Part shown: positions 1 to 5,570 of the stretch, piece by piece
How the letters are laid out: each line of letters opens with the position of its first letter
How positions within the stretch are numbered: position 1 is the stretch's first letter
NCBI GenBank assembly: GCA_031258625.1
Contig: JAIRMO010000162.1
Location: 1-5,870, forward strand
Source: Spirochaetaceae bacterium
Lineage (GTDB): Bacteria; Spirochaetota; Spirochaetia; Treponematales; Breznakiellaceae
Direction: 5' to 3'
Length of the DNA: 5,870 nt
Made by a program: the position numbers and the translations under genes
The notes under the pieces: model-generated
The model's database searches: none
The model's input: only the letters and a program-made list of their open reading frames with translations
What the model was told of the DNA's origin: nothing

Positions 1-269
1 AAACCGGCTGTTCAACCAGAGTCCCGATGGGGCATCGAACCAAAGGTTCGCAAGTTCCTGCGCCATGTATACCCTGATAGAAACGGCCAAGCAGAACGGC
101 CGTATACCCCGGGACTACCTCACCCTTCTTTTTGAACGCTGCCCTCTTGCCAAAACGCCCGAAGACTGGGCCGCCCTTCTCCCCTGGAATGTAAAGGTAA
201 AGAAATAGCCGCTGCTTTTTCCAGCCTATAAAGAAATATAGCCATACCTGTGCTTTAATTGACAGTTAC
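1..269 (+). mobile_element. IS66-family insertion sequence, right-hand end (partial)
   Basis: The stretch begins inside a transposase gene of the IS66 family and runs about 60 bp past its stop codon. At 259-269 the sequence TTGACAGTTAC ends in TTAC, so read inward from the right it starts GTAAC. IS66-family elements characteristically begin with GTAA, and the distance from the stop codon suits the right terminal repeat, so I place the element's end at 269. The second element, starting at 5753, opens with GTAACCGT against GTAACTGT here. The left end is outside the window, so neither the terminal repeat pair nor the 8-bp target duplication usual for this family can be checked. The family call is secure; the exact boundary is an inference. 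Confidence 0.6.
2..208 (+). CDS. IS66-family transposase (TnpC type), C-terminal fragment
   Basis: The first 68 codons in frame 2 are the tail of an IS66 transposase, the DDE-type enzyme that moves the element. Visible family signatures, in order: NRLF followed by SPDGA (the family usually reads NWLF then SPxGA), YTLIETAKQNG, RDYLTLLFERCPLAK, then the closing ALLPWN and a short basic tail ending at TAG. The catalytic DDE residues lie upstream and are not in view. Two oddities suggest a decaying copy. The usual tryptophan of NWLF is arginine here (CGG instead of TGG). Also, the spacing between the GA of SPDGA and the YTLIETAK block looks about five residues longer than usual (SNQRF added), coinciding with a small DNA palindrome. 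The gene may still be intact further upstream. Confidence 0.85.
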   Translation, partial: NRLFNQSPDGASNQRFASSCAMYTLIETAKQNGRIPRDYLTLLFERCPLAKTPEDWAALLPWNVKVKK

Positions 270-396
270 TTTTGCTTTAGTGAGTTGATCGAAAATTTCA
301 ATTTTTAAGCAGGTCCATAGAATCATCTGCCGCCTGTTTACCGTGGTCATAGCAGGGAAAAGGCTCCCGGAGGAAACGCGCAAGGGATTGAAGCGG

Positions 397-431
397 AATA
401 CGGTTTGACAGGTTTCCTGTCAAACCGTATT
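397..431. repeat. Perfect 16-bp inverted repeat with 3-nt loop
   Basis: AATACGGTTTGACAGG at 397-412 is followed by TTT and then by its exact reverse complement at 416-431. Sixteen perfect pairs with a three-base loop would give a very stable hairpin in RNA from either strand, or a cruciform in DNA. No T-run follows on either strand, so it is not a standard intrinsic terminator. It is longer and more perfect than a typical operator. A REP-like dispersed palindrome is the explanation I prefer; a bidirectional transcription barrier between the IS and the DJ-1 gene is the alternative. Confidence 0.8.
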
Positions 432-440
432 AGAACGGAA

Positions 441-513
441 AGCCCGGTTCCCTCTTGAAATTGTCGCGCAAGCGACAACCCATGCGCCGGAAATGCGCCC
501 AAAAGAGGAGGCG
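441..513. other. Hairpin-rich segment, possible structured RNA or repeat element
   Basis: An inner hairpin, TTGTCGC (461-467) with GCGACAA (472-478), closes on GCAA, a GNRA-type tetraloop if transcribed on the plus strand. It sits inside an outer stem formed by CCTCTT (451-456) and AAGAGG (503-508), which GCC (442-444) and GGC (510-512) could extend. Between the stems, ATGCGCC occurs twice, at 482-488 and 493-499. On the minus strand the inner hairpin is followed by TTTC, so a weak terminator for the DJ-1 transcript is possible. I do not recognise a known RNA family; the pairing is seen, the function is not. Confidence 0.4.
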
Positions 514-557
514 GCAAATTCCTCGCGTTTATCCTGGGGCACCGGGGGCTCTGTCTT

Positions 558-1130
558 TCAGGTCCGATCCAGGAGTACCGCGGAGGCTATTCTTTGGGCT
601 TCCCCCTCACCGAGGAGCTTCCCGATAATCGTCGTCGCCCAGAGGGCGGCGGTTCCCGCGGCGCAGCTTGTGATGATGTTTTCGTGGATCACCACCGGAT
701 CTGCCGACCACTCCCCATCGGAGACCTCCTTTTCCATACCGGGGTAGCAGGTAAACCGGCGGCCCTTGAGGAGTCCCAGGGGGGCCAGGACCACCGCCGG
801 GGAGGCGCAGATGGCGCAGATCCATTTTCCCCCTTGGGCCGCTTCCTTTAAGAGGGAACCCACTTCCGGGGACGCGGCGAGGTTCGAGGCTCCGGGCATA
901 CCGCCGGGAAGGAGGAGCCCGTCCCAGGCAGCGGTTTTACCCTGTTTGGCAAGTTCCGAAAGGCCCGCGTCCGCTAGGACCTTTATCCCATGTGCCCCGG
1001 TTACGGTTTTATCCTGCCCCACGGCAAGGGTACACACTTCAATCCCGGCCCGGCGTAAATAATCTATGGGGGTTATGGCCTCAACTTCCTCAAAACCATC
1101 AGCTAAAAAAACAATCACCCTTTTGGACAT
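558..1130 (-). CDS. DJ-1/PfpI family protein (YajL/ThiJ-like)
   Basis: A 190-residue member of the DJ-1/PfpI superfamily, a cytoplasmic flavodoxin-like fold linked to oxidative and carbonyl stress, with proposed glyoxalase, deglycase or chaperone activity in various members. Counting from the chosen start: the N-terminal strand leads to DGFEEVEA, where Glu17 matches the glutamate that activates the nucleophile. LPGGMPGASNL is at about 70-80. AICASP holds the nucleophilic Cys108. TCYPG at 127-131 has Tyr where human DJ-1 has His126. Length fits the family. Odd: the normally conserved TSRGPGT motif reads TSCAAGT (154-160), so Arg is replaced by Cys156. Start: the ATG at 1130 lies 7 nt from a strong AAGGAG; an ATG two codons upstream (1136) lies only 1 nt from it, though a weaker AGGG further up could serve it. 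It is expressed from its own promoter, separate from the helicase gene upstream. The superfamily is secure; the exact activity is unknown. Confidence 0.9.
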   Translation of the reverse strand: MSKRVIVFLADGFEEVEAITPIDYLRRAGIEVCTLAVGQDKTVTGAHGIKVLADAGLSELAKQGKTAAWDGLLLPGGMPGASNLAASPEVGSLLKEAAQGGKWICAICASPAVVLAPLGLLKGRRFTCYPGMEKEVSDGEWSADPVVIHENIITSCAAGTAALWATTIIGKLLGEGEAQRIASAVLLDRT

Positions 1131-1137
1131 ATCCATA

Positions 1138-1143
1138 CTCCTT
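1138..1143 (-). promoter_or_regulatory. Ribosome binding site of the DJ-1 gene
   Basis: Read on the minus strand, this is AAGGAG. It lies 7 nt before the ATG at 1130 and 1 nt before the ATG at 1136, so it favours the downstream start (protein beginning MSKR rather than MDMSKR). Confidence 0.7.
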
Positions 1144-1156
1144 CCCTTACTACTCT

Positions 1157-1183
1157 ATTATACCACATCCGGAGCAATTTCAA
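1157..1183 (-). promoter_or_regulatory. Extended -10 promoter for the DJ-1 gene
   Basis: On the minus strand a perfect TATAAT (1157-1162) is preceded by TGG, giving the extended -10 form TGnTATAAT. A TTGAAA (1178-1183) lies 15 bp upstream, shorter than the ideal spacing, which an extended -10 tolerates. The 5' leader to the ATG would be only about 20 nt. This gives the DJ-1 gene its own transcript, although read-through from the helicase gene is also possible because no clear terminator lies between them. Confidence 0.65.
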
Positions 1184-1259
1184 AAGCCGCTTGTTTTTTA
1201 TCCCGGCGTTTTGAAACCCGGACCTTGCCCCATTTTGGTGATGGAAAGCGGCCTTTCGA

Positions 1260-3800
1260 TCAGGAATACAAAAAACTTTCGATGTCCCGTAAAACCGAGG
1301 AAAATTCCCCAAAGCCGGTCCGGGTCTTGGGCAGGGAGCGGATAAAGAAATCCCCGTACCGCTTGCGGAGGATCCGTCCGTCCAGGACCGCCACAATACC
1401 CCGATCCCCGGAACGGCGCATGAGCCGGCCGAAACCCTGTTTGAATTTCATCACCGCTTCGGGCAGGGAAAGTTCCATAAAGGGGTTCCGCCCCTGTTTT
1501 TCCAGCGCCTCCCGGCGGGCCTCAAAGACCGGGTCCCGGGGGGTTCTGAAGGGGAGACGGCAGAGAATCACCATCCGCAGGGTGTCCCCCGGGGCGTCCA
1601 CTCCCTCCCAGAAAGAGTCGGTGCCAAAAAGAACGCTGGACTGGTCGGCGAGGAAGGCGGCGAGAAGGCGGCTCCGGTCATCGTCTCCCTGTTTCAGGCA
1701 CCGGATCCCCTGTTTTTCCAGGACCGGCGCCGCGGCGGTATAGGCATTTTTAAGGGCTTCGTAGGAGGTAAAAAGGATCAGGGCAGAGCCCCCGGTCAGC
1801 TCCGTTAATTCCAAAACCGCCTTTTCCACAAAGGCCGGGTATTGCCCCTCGTCGGGCAGGGGGGCGTCCACCGGGGCGGCGAGCAGCGTTGACCGGGCAT
1901 AGGGGAAGGGGGAGGGAAATTGCCCCGTGAGGAGTTCCCGCCCGGCGGCAAGGGTGATTCCCGAGCGGCTGTTCCAATAAGCAAAGGAAGGGGAATCCGG
2001 GGAACCGGCCACGGTGAGGGTAGCGGAGAGGCACACCACGGTCTTGTGGGGCTCAAAAAGAGCGGTCCCCAGGATGGGAGCCACCTCCAGGGGAGTGACG
2101 GTAAAAACCGCCCAGGTCCCCCGGTCATCGCCGGATGCAGCGCTTCTGTGGGCCTCTATCCACATAACCTCCTGAGGGCGTTCCGAATATTCAATAAAAG
2201 CGCCGCAAATAAGACCCACCGTTTCAAGCCGCCGCAGGACGGCCTTTACCTCCCAAACCACGGCATTACGGCCCGCATCATCCGCCCCGGCCGTTTCCCC
2301 CTCACCATCTTCGGCAAACTCCACCAGGGCCCGGAGGAGACCCGCCAGGGCGGTTAAACACTTCCGCAGGGTCATCAACGGGGAGAGCAGGACCGAAAGG
2401 ATCCGGTCTTCCCGGGGAGGGCAGAGCCGAAAAACCCCCTCATCGGCGCAGAGGTCCAGCCCAACTTGGTCCAGGGCGTCCACGGCATTCCGGGTTTTTT
2501 CGATGGCCTCCGCCGCGTTGTCCAGTTCCTGGGGGTTCAGGCCCGGAAACCTTAAAAGAAGCCCCTGTGGCCGGCCCCGGCGCTGACGGTAGAGCCGCCC
2601 CAACTGGCGGTAGAGCCCCAGGCGGCTAAATTCCTTGGAAAAGAAGGAAGTGGCGGCGTCTTCCACCTTGTGGGCCTCATCGATGATGATCCGCCGGTAG
2701 GGGGGCAGTACCACCGTGCTGTCATACCCCGCCCCTTCCTGCCGGGCGGCAATATCCGCAAAGAGGAGATGGTGGTTTACCACCAGAACCCGGGCGTCGG
2801 CGGCTTCCTTCCGCAGGGCAAGGACAAAACACCGTTCCCGTTCGGGACAGCGCATCCCCATACAGAGATCGGCTTCGGAACAGATCCGGGACCACAGCTC
2901 GTCCCGGGGCATAAAAGAAAGGTCCGACCGGCTCCCGGTCTTGGTAACCTCCGACCAGGCGAGGATGGCCCGGATGTCGCGGTCGTCCTCCTCATAGAGG
3001 CTTTGTTCCCGGATGGCGTCTTCCAGGCGGCGGCGGCAGAGGTAATTCCCCCGGCCCTTGACGAGGACCACCTTGATCTTTTTGCCCAGCGCCGAAACCA
3101 CCAGGGGGATGTCCTTGTCAAAGAGTTGCTGCTGAAGGGTGATGGTGGCGGTGGAAAGGAGGATCCGCTCATCATTGGCCAGGGCAAACATCAGGGCGGG
3201 GAGGAGATAGGCAAAGGATTTCCCTACCCCCGTACCCGCCTCGGCGGCGACTAGGGCGTCCTCGTTAAAGCCCCGGATGATGAGCCGCATCAGGTCCAGT
3301 TGGGATTCCCGGATCTCGTAGGAAGGAAGCCGCCGGCTTACGGCCCCTCCCGCTTCCAGGGCGGCGCAGAGACGGTCCGGATCCAGATCCTTCCGCTTCC
3401 GCCTGAGGGTGGGTTCGGCAATGACGTAGACCTTTTCCACCCGGTTGTCGACGATAAAGGACCCTATCCCCCCCTCGGCGGCCCGGGACGCGATGACCAT
3501 GTCCTGGTCGCTGGGAGTGAGGAACGCCGACGGGTGGTTGTGGATGAGGACATCCGGGGGCCGGGAGGTGTTTTGGAACCGGCCCAGGGCAAGCACGGAA
3601 GTCTCGTTACCCCGGGCCGCTACTTCCAGGGCCGCCACAAGCCCGTCCTCATCACAATACCCCAGGGCAAACACCTCATTACCCCCGGCCTCCTCAATTT
3701 CAGCCCGGAGCCGGTCCCTGGATTCTTCGGTAAACCGTTTTGCCGCCTCCACCGGATATCCCCCGCCGGAAGCATACACCGAAGATGGGGGGATACACAA
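1260..3800 (-). CDS. DinG-type Fe-S helicase with N-terminal JAMM/RadC-like domain
   Basis: A superfamily 2 XPD/DinG-type DNA helicase of up to 846 residues; E. coli DinG has about 716. Such enzymes unwind DNA 5' to 3' and resolve forks, R-loops or other structures. Helicase motifs: AEAGTGVGKS (Walker A, Lys194), TATITLQQQ (Ia), DEAH (374-377), LSAT (591-594), GTDSFWEGVDAPG (V, 726-738) and QGFGRLMRR (VI, 788-796). Cys255, Cys313, Cys318 and Cys324 match the DinG iron-sulfur ligands, with the same Cx4Cx5C spacing. The added part is residues 40-130: Glu42, then HNHP (87-90) and SDQD (97-100), a complete JAMM motif (E...HxHx7SxxD) as in RadC. There is no DnaQ-like exonuclease domain, which some Firmicutes DinG proteins carry. 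Start: position 3800 is TTG with no visible ribosome site. GTG at 3752 has GGGGGA about 6 nt upstream and keeps both domains, so it may be the true start; GTG at 3779 is also in frame. An in-frame TAA just upstream of 3800 rules out a longer protein. Confidence 0.92.
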   Translation of the reverse strand: MCIPPSSVYASGGGYPVEAAKRFTEESRDRLRAEIEEAGGNEVFALGYCDEDGLVAALEVAARGNETSVLALGRFQNTSRPPDVLIHNHPSAFLTPSDQDMVIASRAAEGGIGSFIVDNRVEKVYVIAEPTLRRKRKDLDPDRLCAALEAGGAVSRRLPSYEIRESQLDLMRLIIRGFNEDALVAAEAGTGVGKSFAYLLPALMFALANDERILLSTATITLQQQLFDKDIPLVVSALGKKIKVVLVKGRGNYLCRRRLEDAIREQSLYEEDDRDIRAILAWSEVTKTGSRSDLSFMPRDELWSRICSEADLCMGMRCPERERCFVLALRKEAADARVLVVNHHLLFADIAARQEGAGYDSTVVLPPYRRIIIDEAHKVEDAATSFFSKEFSRLGLYRQLGRLYRQRRGRPQGLLLRFPGLNPQELDNAAEAIEKTRNAVDALDQVGLDLCADEGVFRLCPPREDRILSVLLSPLMTLRKCLTALAGLLRALVEFAEDGEGETAGADDAGRNAVVWEVKAVLRRLETVGLICGAFIEYSERPQEVMWIEAHRSAASGDDRGTWAVFTVTPLEVAPILGTALFEPHKTVVCLSATLTVAGSPDSPSFAYWNSRSGITLAAGRELLTGQFPSPFPYARSTLLAAPVDAPLPDEGQYPAFVEKAVLELTELTGGSALILFTSYEALKNAYTAAAPVLEKQGIRCLKQGDDDRSRLLAAFLADQSSVLFGTDSFWEGVDAPGDTLRMVILCRLPFRTPRDPVFEARREALEKQGRNPFMELSLPEAVMKFKQGFGRLMRRSGDRGIVAVLDGRILRKRYGDFFIRSLPKTRTGFGEFSSVLRDIESFLYS

Positions 3801-3949
3801 GCCGTGTATTTTTTCGTAGCAATTCTCAGTTTAAAACAGGCAAATAGAAAAAAGACACCTAAAAGAACTTCCGGGGGGCGGCCTGATGCCATGGCCAAAA
3901 CAGTGGCCTTTATTTGGCCTGCGCCGTGGCGCCTTATTTCGTCAACACA

Positions 3950-3972
3950 CTGCCGCGTGTCGCTGCCGCGTG
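3950..3972. repeat. Direct repeat CTGCCGCGTG, two copies, 13-bp period
   Basis: CTGCCGCGTG occurs at 3950-3959 and again at 3963-3972, separated by TCG. It lies inside the MITE-like segment. Two copies are too few to call an iteron array. Confidence 0.6.
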
Positions 3973-3994
3973 CGCTTATCGGGCGCCTGTCGGC

Positions 3995-4041
3995 CGGGCA
4001 AATAGCGGTTCCCCCCGGAAGGTCCCTCCTCTATTTGCCCG
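3995..4041. repeat. 11-bp perfect inverted repeat around CAAATAG
   Basis: CGGGCAAATAG (3995-4005) and its exact complement CTATTTGCCCG (4031-4041) enclose 25 bp, which itself contains TTCC-CCCC-GGAA. A third partial copy, GGCAAATAG, lies at 3839-3847, overlapping the left end of the MITE-like segment. The reuse of the motif in both orientations suggests an element built from nested inverted repeats. Confidence 0.65.
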
Positions 4042-4401
4042 CCGCCACCCCAGGCGAACTTTTTGGGGTGTCTTTTCTCTCCGAAAAATCACATATTTAA
4101 CACTGACTACGTACCAGGAGCCGGTCATGACTTTCCGGTACCGCCCGTTTTCCGGATAGACCTTGCTCCTTATTGGGAAGGGGATATTGGAGACCGCCTC
4201 CTTCGACCATCGGAGAGGCAGGAGGGATCACCCAGCAGAACTCACGCTCATCAGCAAAGGCCGGATTTCGTCGGTCATCCCGAAATCTATCCCCGCTGCC
4301 CCCGCAGATAGGACCCAATTCATCCCGATTACGGCTACCAGCCAGTCCGGAATTTCCCCGCTTTTTAAGCTCCCCCTAAAGGGCGCCCGGTTATAACTTC
4401 G

Positions 4402-5442
4402 CTACGGGTCAAGCTCGATCATTACTTTAATCGTACTGGGGTGCCCCGCATCCGCGTATTCATAGGCCTGAATAGATTGATCGAAGGTAAAGGTTTTGCT
4501 TATAAACTGCTTAACGTCAATTTTTCCGGATTTTACCAGGTTTATAGCCCGATCAAAGCAATTAACATAGCGAAAAATGCCCTCGATTTTAATACCCAGG
4601 CCCTGGAGCAATGCGACGGGAATCGGCACAGGCTCCATCATCATGCCGACCAACACGGCATGGCCGCCTCGTTTGGCGCATTGAAGAAAATCGGGATATA
4701 CCTTGGGGTTACCGGAAGCCTCAAAAAGCACATCACACCCTTGGCCGTCCGTTTGTTTTTGAATTAATTCCTGAATATTAACACTGCCGGTATTAATAGG
4801 TATGATGTTTTTATTATAAGCTGCGGCAATTTCCAATTTCTCCTGTTTTACATCGGTAATAAAAACTTTACTACAGCCCCCCGCCAGGGCAGAAACCGCA
4901 CACATAACACCGATAGTTCCGCAACCGATTACCAAACCGGTATCGCCGGGTCGTATCTCCGCCTTTTTTGCGGCTTCAATGCCAATAGCCAAAGGTTCCA
5001 TCATTGCTCCTTCAGCGGCGGTCATGCCCTGCGGAAGCTTAAAACAAAACTGCGCAGGATGAATGACGGTTTCCCTAAGGCAGCCATGTACCGGAGGGGT
5101 TGCCCAGAACACCACATGAGGATCCAGGTTATACATTCCCTCCAGCACCTGACGTGACCATTGTTGGGGAATGCCCGGTTCCATACAAACCATATCACCC
5201 ACTTCAAAGTCGGCTACCTTACCGCCCTTGGCAATGACCGTCCCCGCCGCTTCATGGCCAAGAATCATCGGACTCTCTTCCCCGCTAAAAGTTTTTGGTC
5301 CGTCTCTATAAAAATGAATATCACTCCCACAAATTCCACAGGCCCCTATTTTTATCTGTACATCTGTAGAACCAAGTTTTTCATCAAGAGGATAATCCCG
5401 CAAAGACAATTTCTTTTTTGATTCTAAAACTAAGGCCTTCAT
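4402..5442 (-). CDS. Zinc-dependent polyol dehydrogenase (xylitol/sorbitol dehydrogenase type)
   Basis: A 346-residue medium-chain dehydrogenase/reductase that should oxidise a sugar alcohol to a ketose with NAD+ in the cytoplasm. Counting from the chosen start: [13 protein letters not shown] gives catalytic zinc ligand Cys38. GHEAAG gives His63 and Glu64. MEPLAIG gives Glu149. GCGTIG (173-178) is the Rossmann GxGxxG, and Asp197 at the end of the next strand points to NAD rather than NADP. The region after EPGIP (88-92) reads [15 protein letters not shown] and lacks all four cysteines of the structural zinc lobe, as in xylitol dehydrogenases and mammalian sorbitol dehydrogenase; ATPPVHG follows. 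I therefore favour a xylitol dehydrogenase-like enzyme, but substrate cannot be fixed from sequence. Start: ATG 5442 follows AAGGAGG by 8 nt. A longer frame to 5484 would place the ribosome site inside the gene. Base composition is more A+T-rich than the helicase gene. It is monocistronic, with its own promoter. Confidence 0.9.
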   Translation of the reverse strand: MKALVLESKKKLSLRDYPLDEKLGSTDVQIKIGACGICGSDIHFYRDGPKTFSGEESPMILGHEAAGTVIAKGGKVADFEVGDMVCMEPGIPQQWSRQVLEGMYNLDPHVVFWATPPVHGCLRETVIHPAQFCFKLPQGMTAAEGAMMEPLAIGIEAAKKAEIRPGDTGLVIGCGTIGVMCAVSALAGGCSKVFITDVKQEKLEIAAAYNKNIIPINTGSVNIQELIQKQTDGQGCDVLFEASGNPKVYPDFLQCAKRGGHAVLVGMMMEPVPIPVALLQGLGIKIEGIFRYVNCFDRAINLVKSGKIDVKQFISKTFTFDQSIQAYEYADAGHPSTIKVMIELDP

Positions 5443-5450
5443 AAAAAATC

Positions 5451-5457
5451 CCTCCTT
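5451..5457 (-). promoter_or_regulatory. Ribosome binding site of the dehydrogenase gene
   Basis: On the minus strand this reads AAGGAGG, 8 nt before the ATG at 5442. It decides the start: the upstream in-frame ATG at 5484 has no such site and lies only a few bases past the -10 box, about where transcription should begin. Confidence 0.85.
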
Positions 5458-5490
5458 ATGCAAAATAGTATTTTTATTTTTCAAGGAGTC

Positions 5491-5519
5491 AGCATAACAC
5501 CGTATTCTTTATGAGTCAA
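5491..5519 (-). promoter_or_regulatory. Sigma-70-type promoter of the dehydrogenase gene
   Basis: On the minus strand, TTGACT (5514-5519), a 17-bp spacer and TATGCT (5491-5496), with TGT immediately before the -10 giving an extended -10. This is close to the bacterial housekeeping consensus. Transcription should start near 5484, leaving a leader of about 40 nt that carries the ribosome site. A promoter this strong fits a gene held in check by a repressor, and an inverted repeat overlaps its -35 box. Confidence 0.85.
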
Positions 5520-5532
5520 GAAAAATCTTGAC
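5515..5532. promoter_or_regulatory. Operator-like inverted repeat over the -35 box
   Basis: GTCAAG-N6-CTTGAC is a perfect 6-bp inverted repeat of 18 bp whose one arm covers the -35 box of the dehydrogenase promoter. A dimeric repressor bound here would block RNA polymerase. The regulator is not in the window and its family cannot be named from the site. Confidence 0.55.
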
Positions 5533-5541
5533 AGAAAAATT

Positions 5542-5570
5542 TTGACAAGTACTTGACTTTTTTTTAATTT
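5542..5570 (+). promoter_or_regulatory. Possible divergent plus-strand promoter
   Basis: TTGACA (5542-5547), a 17-bp spacer and TAATTT (5565-5570) resemble a promoter firing rightwards, away from the dehydrogenase. No gene starts soon after it, only the repeat-bearing stretch and then the IS66 element. The T-rich context makes chance matches likely. If real, it might drive the IS66 transposase or a lost divergent gene such as a regulator. Confidence 0.25.
5546..5555. promoter_or_regulatory. Second operator-like palindrome CAAGTACTTG
   Basis: A perfect 10-bp palindrome just upstream of the first site, sharing its CAAG/CTTG half-sites and flanked by TTGAC on both sides. With the site at 5515-5532 it forms a cluster of four GTCAA/TTGAC half-sites within about 45 bp, which suggests cooperative binding of one regulator. 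Confidence 0.45.

Larger units (their letters stand above)
270..557. other. Gene-free stretch between IS66 end and DJ-1 gene
   Basis: I see no convincing gene here. The short plus-strand frames entering from the right are shadows of the DJ-1 gene. The stretch holds two structured segments, a perfect 35-bp palindrome and a hairpin-rich block, both listed separately. Either could act in 3'-end formation for the DJ-1 transcript arriving from the right, but neither is followed by a clear T-tract on the minus strand. The part from 278 to 390 shows nothing that I recognise. Confidence 0.5.
3846..4078. repeat. MITE-like segment with imperfect terminal inverted repeats
   Basis: The left end at 3846-3869 reads AGAAAA, then GACACC, then AAAAG. 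The right end (4056-4078), read from the other strand, reads AGAAAA, GACACC, then CAAAAAG, so about 20 of 23 positions match allowing for a 2-base length difference in the A-run. The enclosed 233 bp is GC-rich, has no gene and is full of smaller palindromes. This is the architecture of a small non-autonomous element or a foldback repeat. No matching direct repeat flanks it, so transposition is inferred, not shown. It lies immediately upstream of the helicase gene, so its left arm may supply that gene's 5' leader or promoter. Confidence 0.4.
3801..4401. other. 600-bp stretch without a convincing gene
   Basis: Frames crossing this stretch show no recognisable protein and lack good ribosome sites. 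It contains a MITE-like palindromic segment (3846-4078) next to the helicase start. Further right, to 4401, is a GC-rich part in which the dehydrogenase frame continues past its stop codon. No consensus promoter for the helicase gene is obvious. No hairpin followed by a T-run is visible after the dehydrogenase stop, only the weak GC-rich palindrome GGGCGCCC near 4381-4388. Confidence 0.5.

Noticed and set aside
397..431. Palindrome as a standard rho-independent terminator
   Set aside because: No T-run follows the stem on either strand.
1244..1257. GAAAG-CGGC-CTTTC hairpin just after the helicase stop as terminator
   Set aside because: Only five pairs, and no T-tract follows on the minus strand.
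1066..1743. Plus-strand open frame of 225 codons opposite the helicase C-terminus
   Set aside because: Arginine/serine-rich translation with no motif. The opposite strand has clear helicase motifs V and VI, so this is a shadow.
2670..3254. Plus-strand open frame of 194 codons opposite the helicase core
   Set aside because: Antisense to the DEAH box, the iron-sulfur cysteines and Walker A. No independent evidence of coding.
3300..4100. Plus-strand open frame of 266 codons opposite the helicase start
   Set aside because: It lies antisense to the JAMM domain coding region, then runs through the palindromic segment. It is proline/glycine-rich and matches no known family. It is a shadow of GC-rich coding DNA.
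4097..4318. Minus-strand frame of 73 codons in the gap right of the MITE-like segment
   Set aside because: No ribosome site, an unusual residue mix and no family match. The neighbouring frame that continues the dehydrogenase frame looks more protein-like, and neither is supported as a gene.
5443..5484. 14-codon N-terminal extension of the dehydrogenase from ATG 5484
   Set aside because: The AAGGAGG ribosome site would fall inside the gene, the predicted transcript starts at about this position, and the family begins at MKALVLE.
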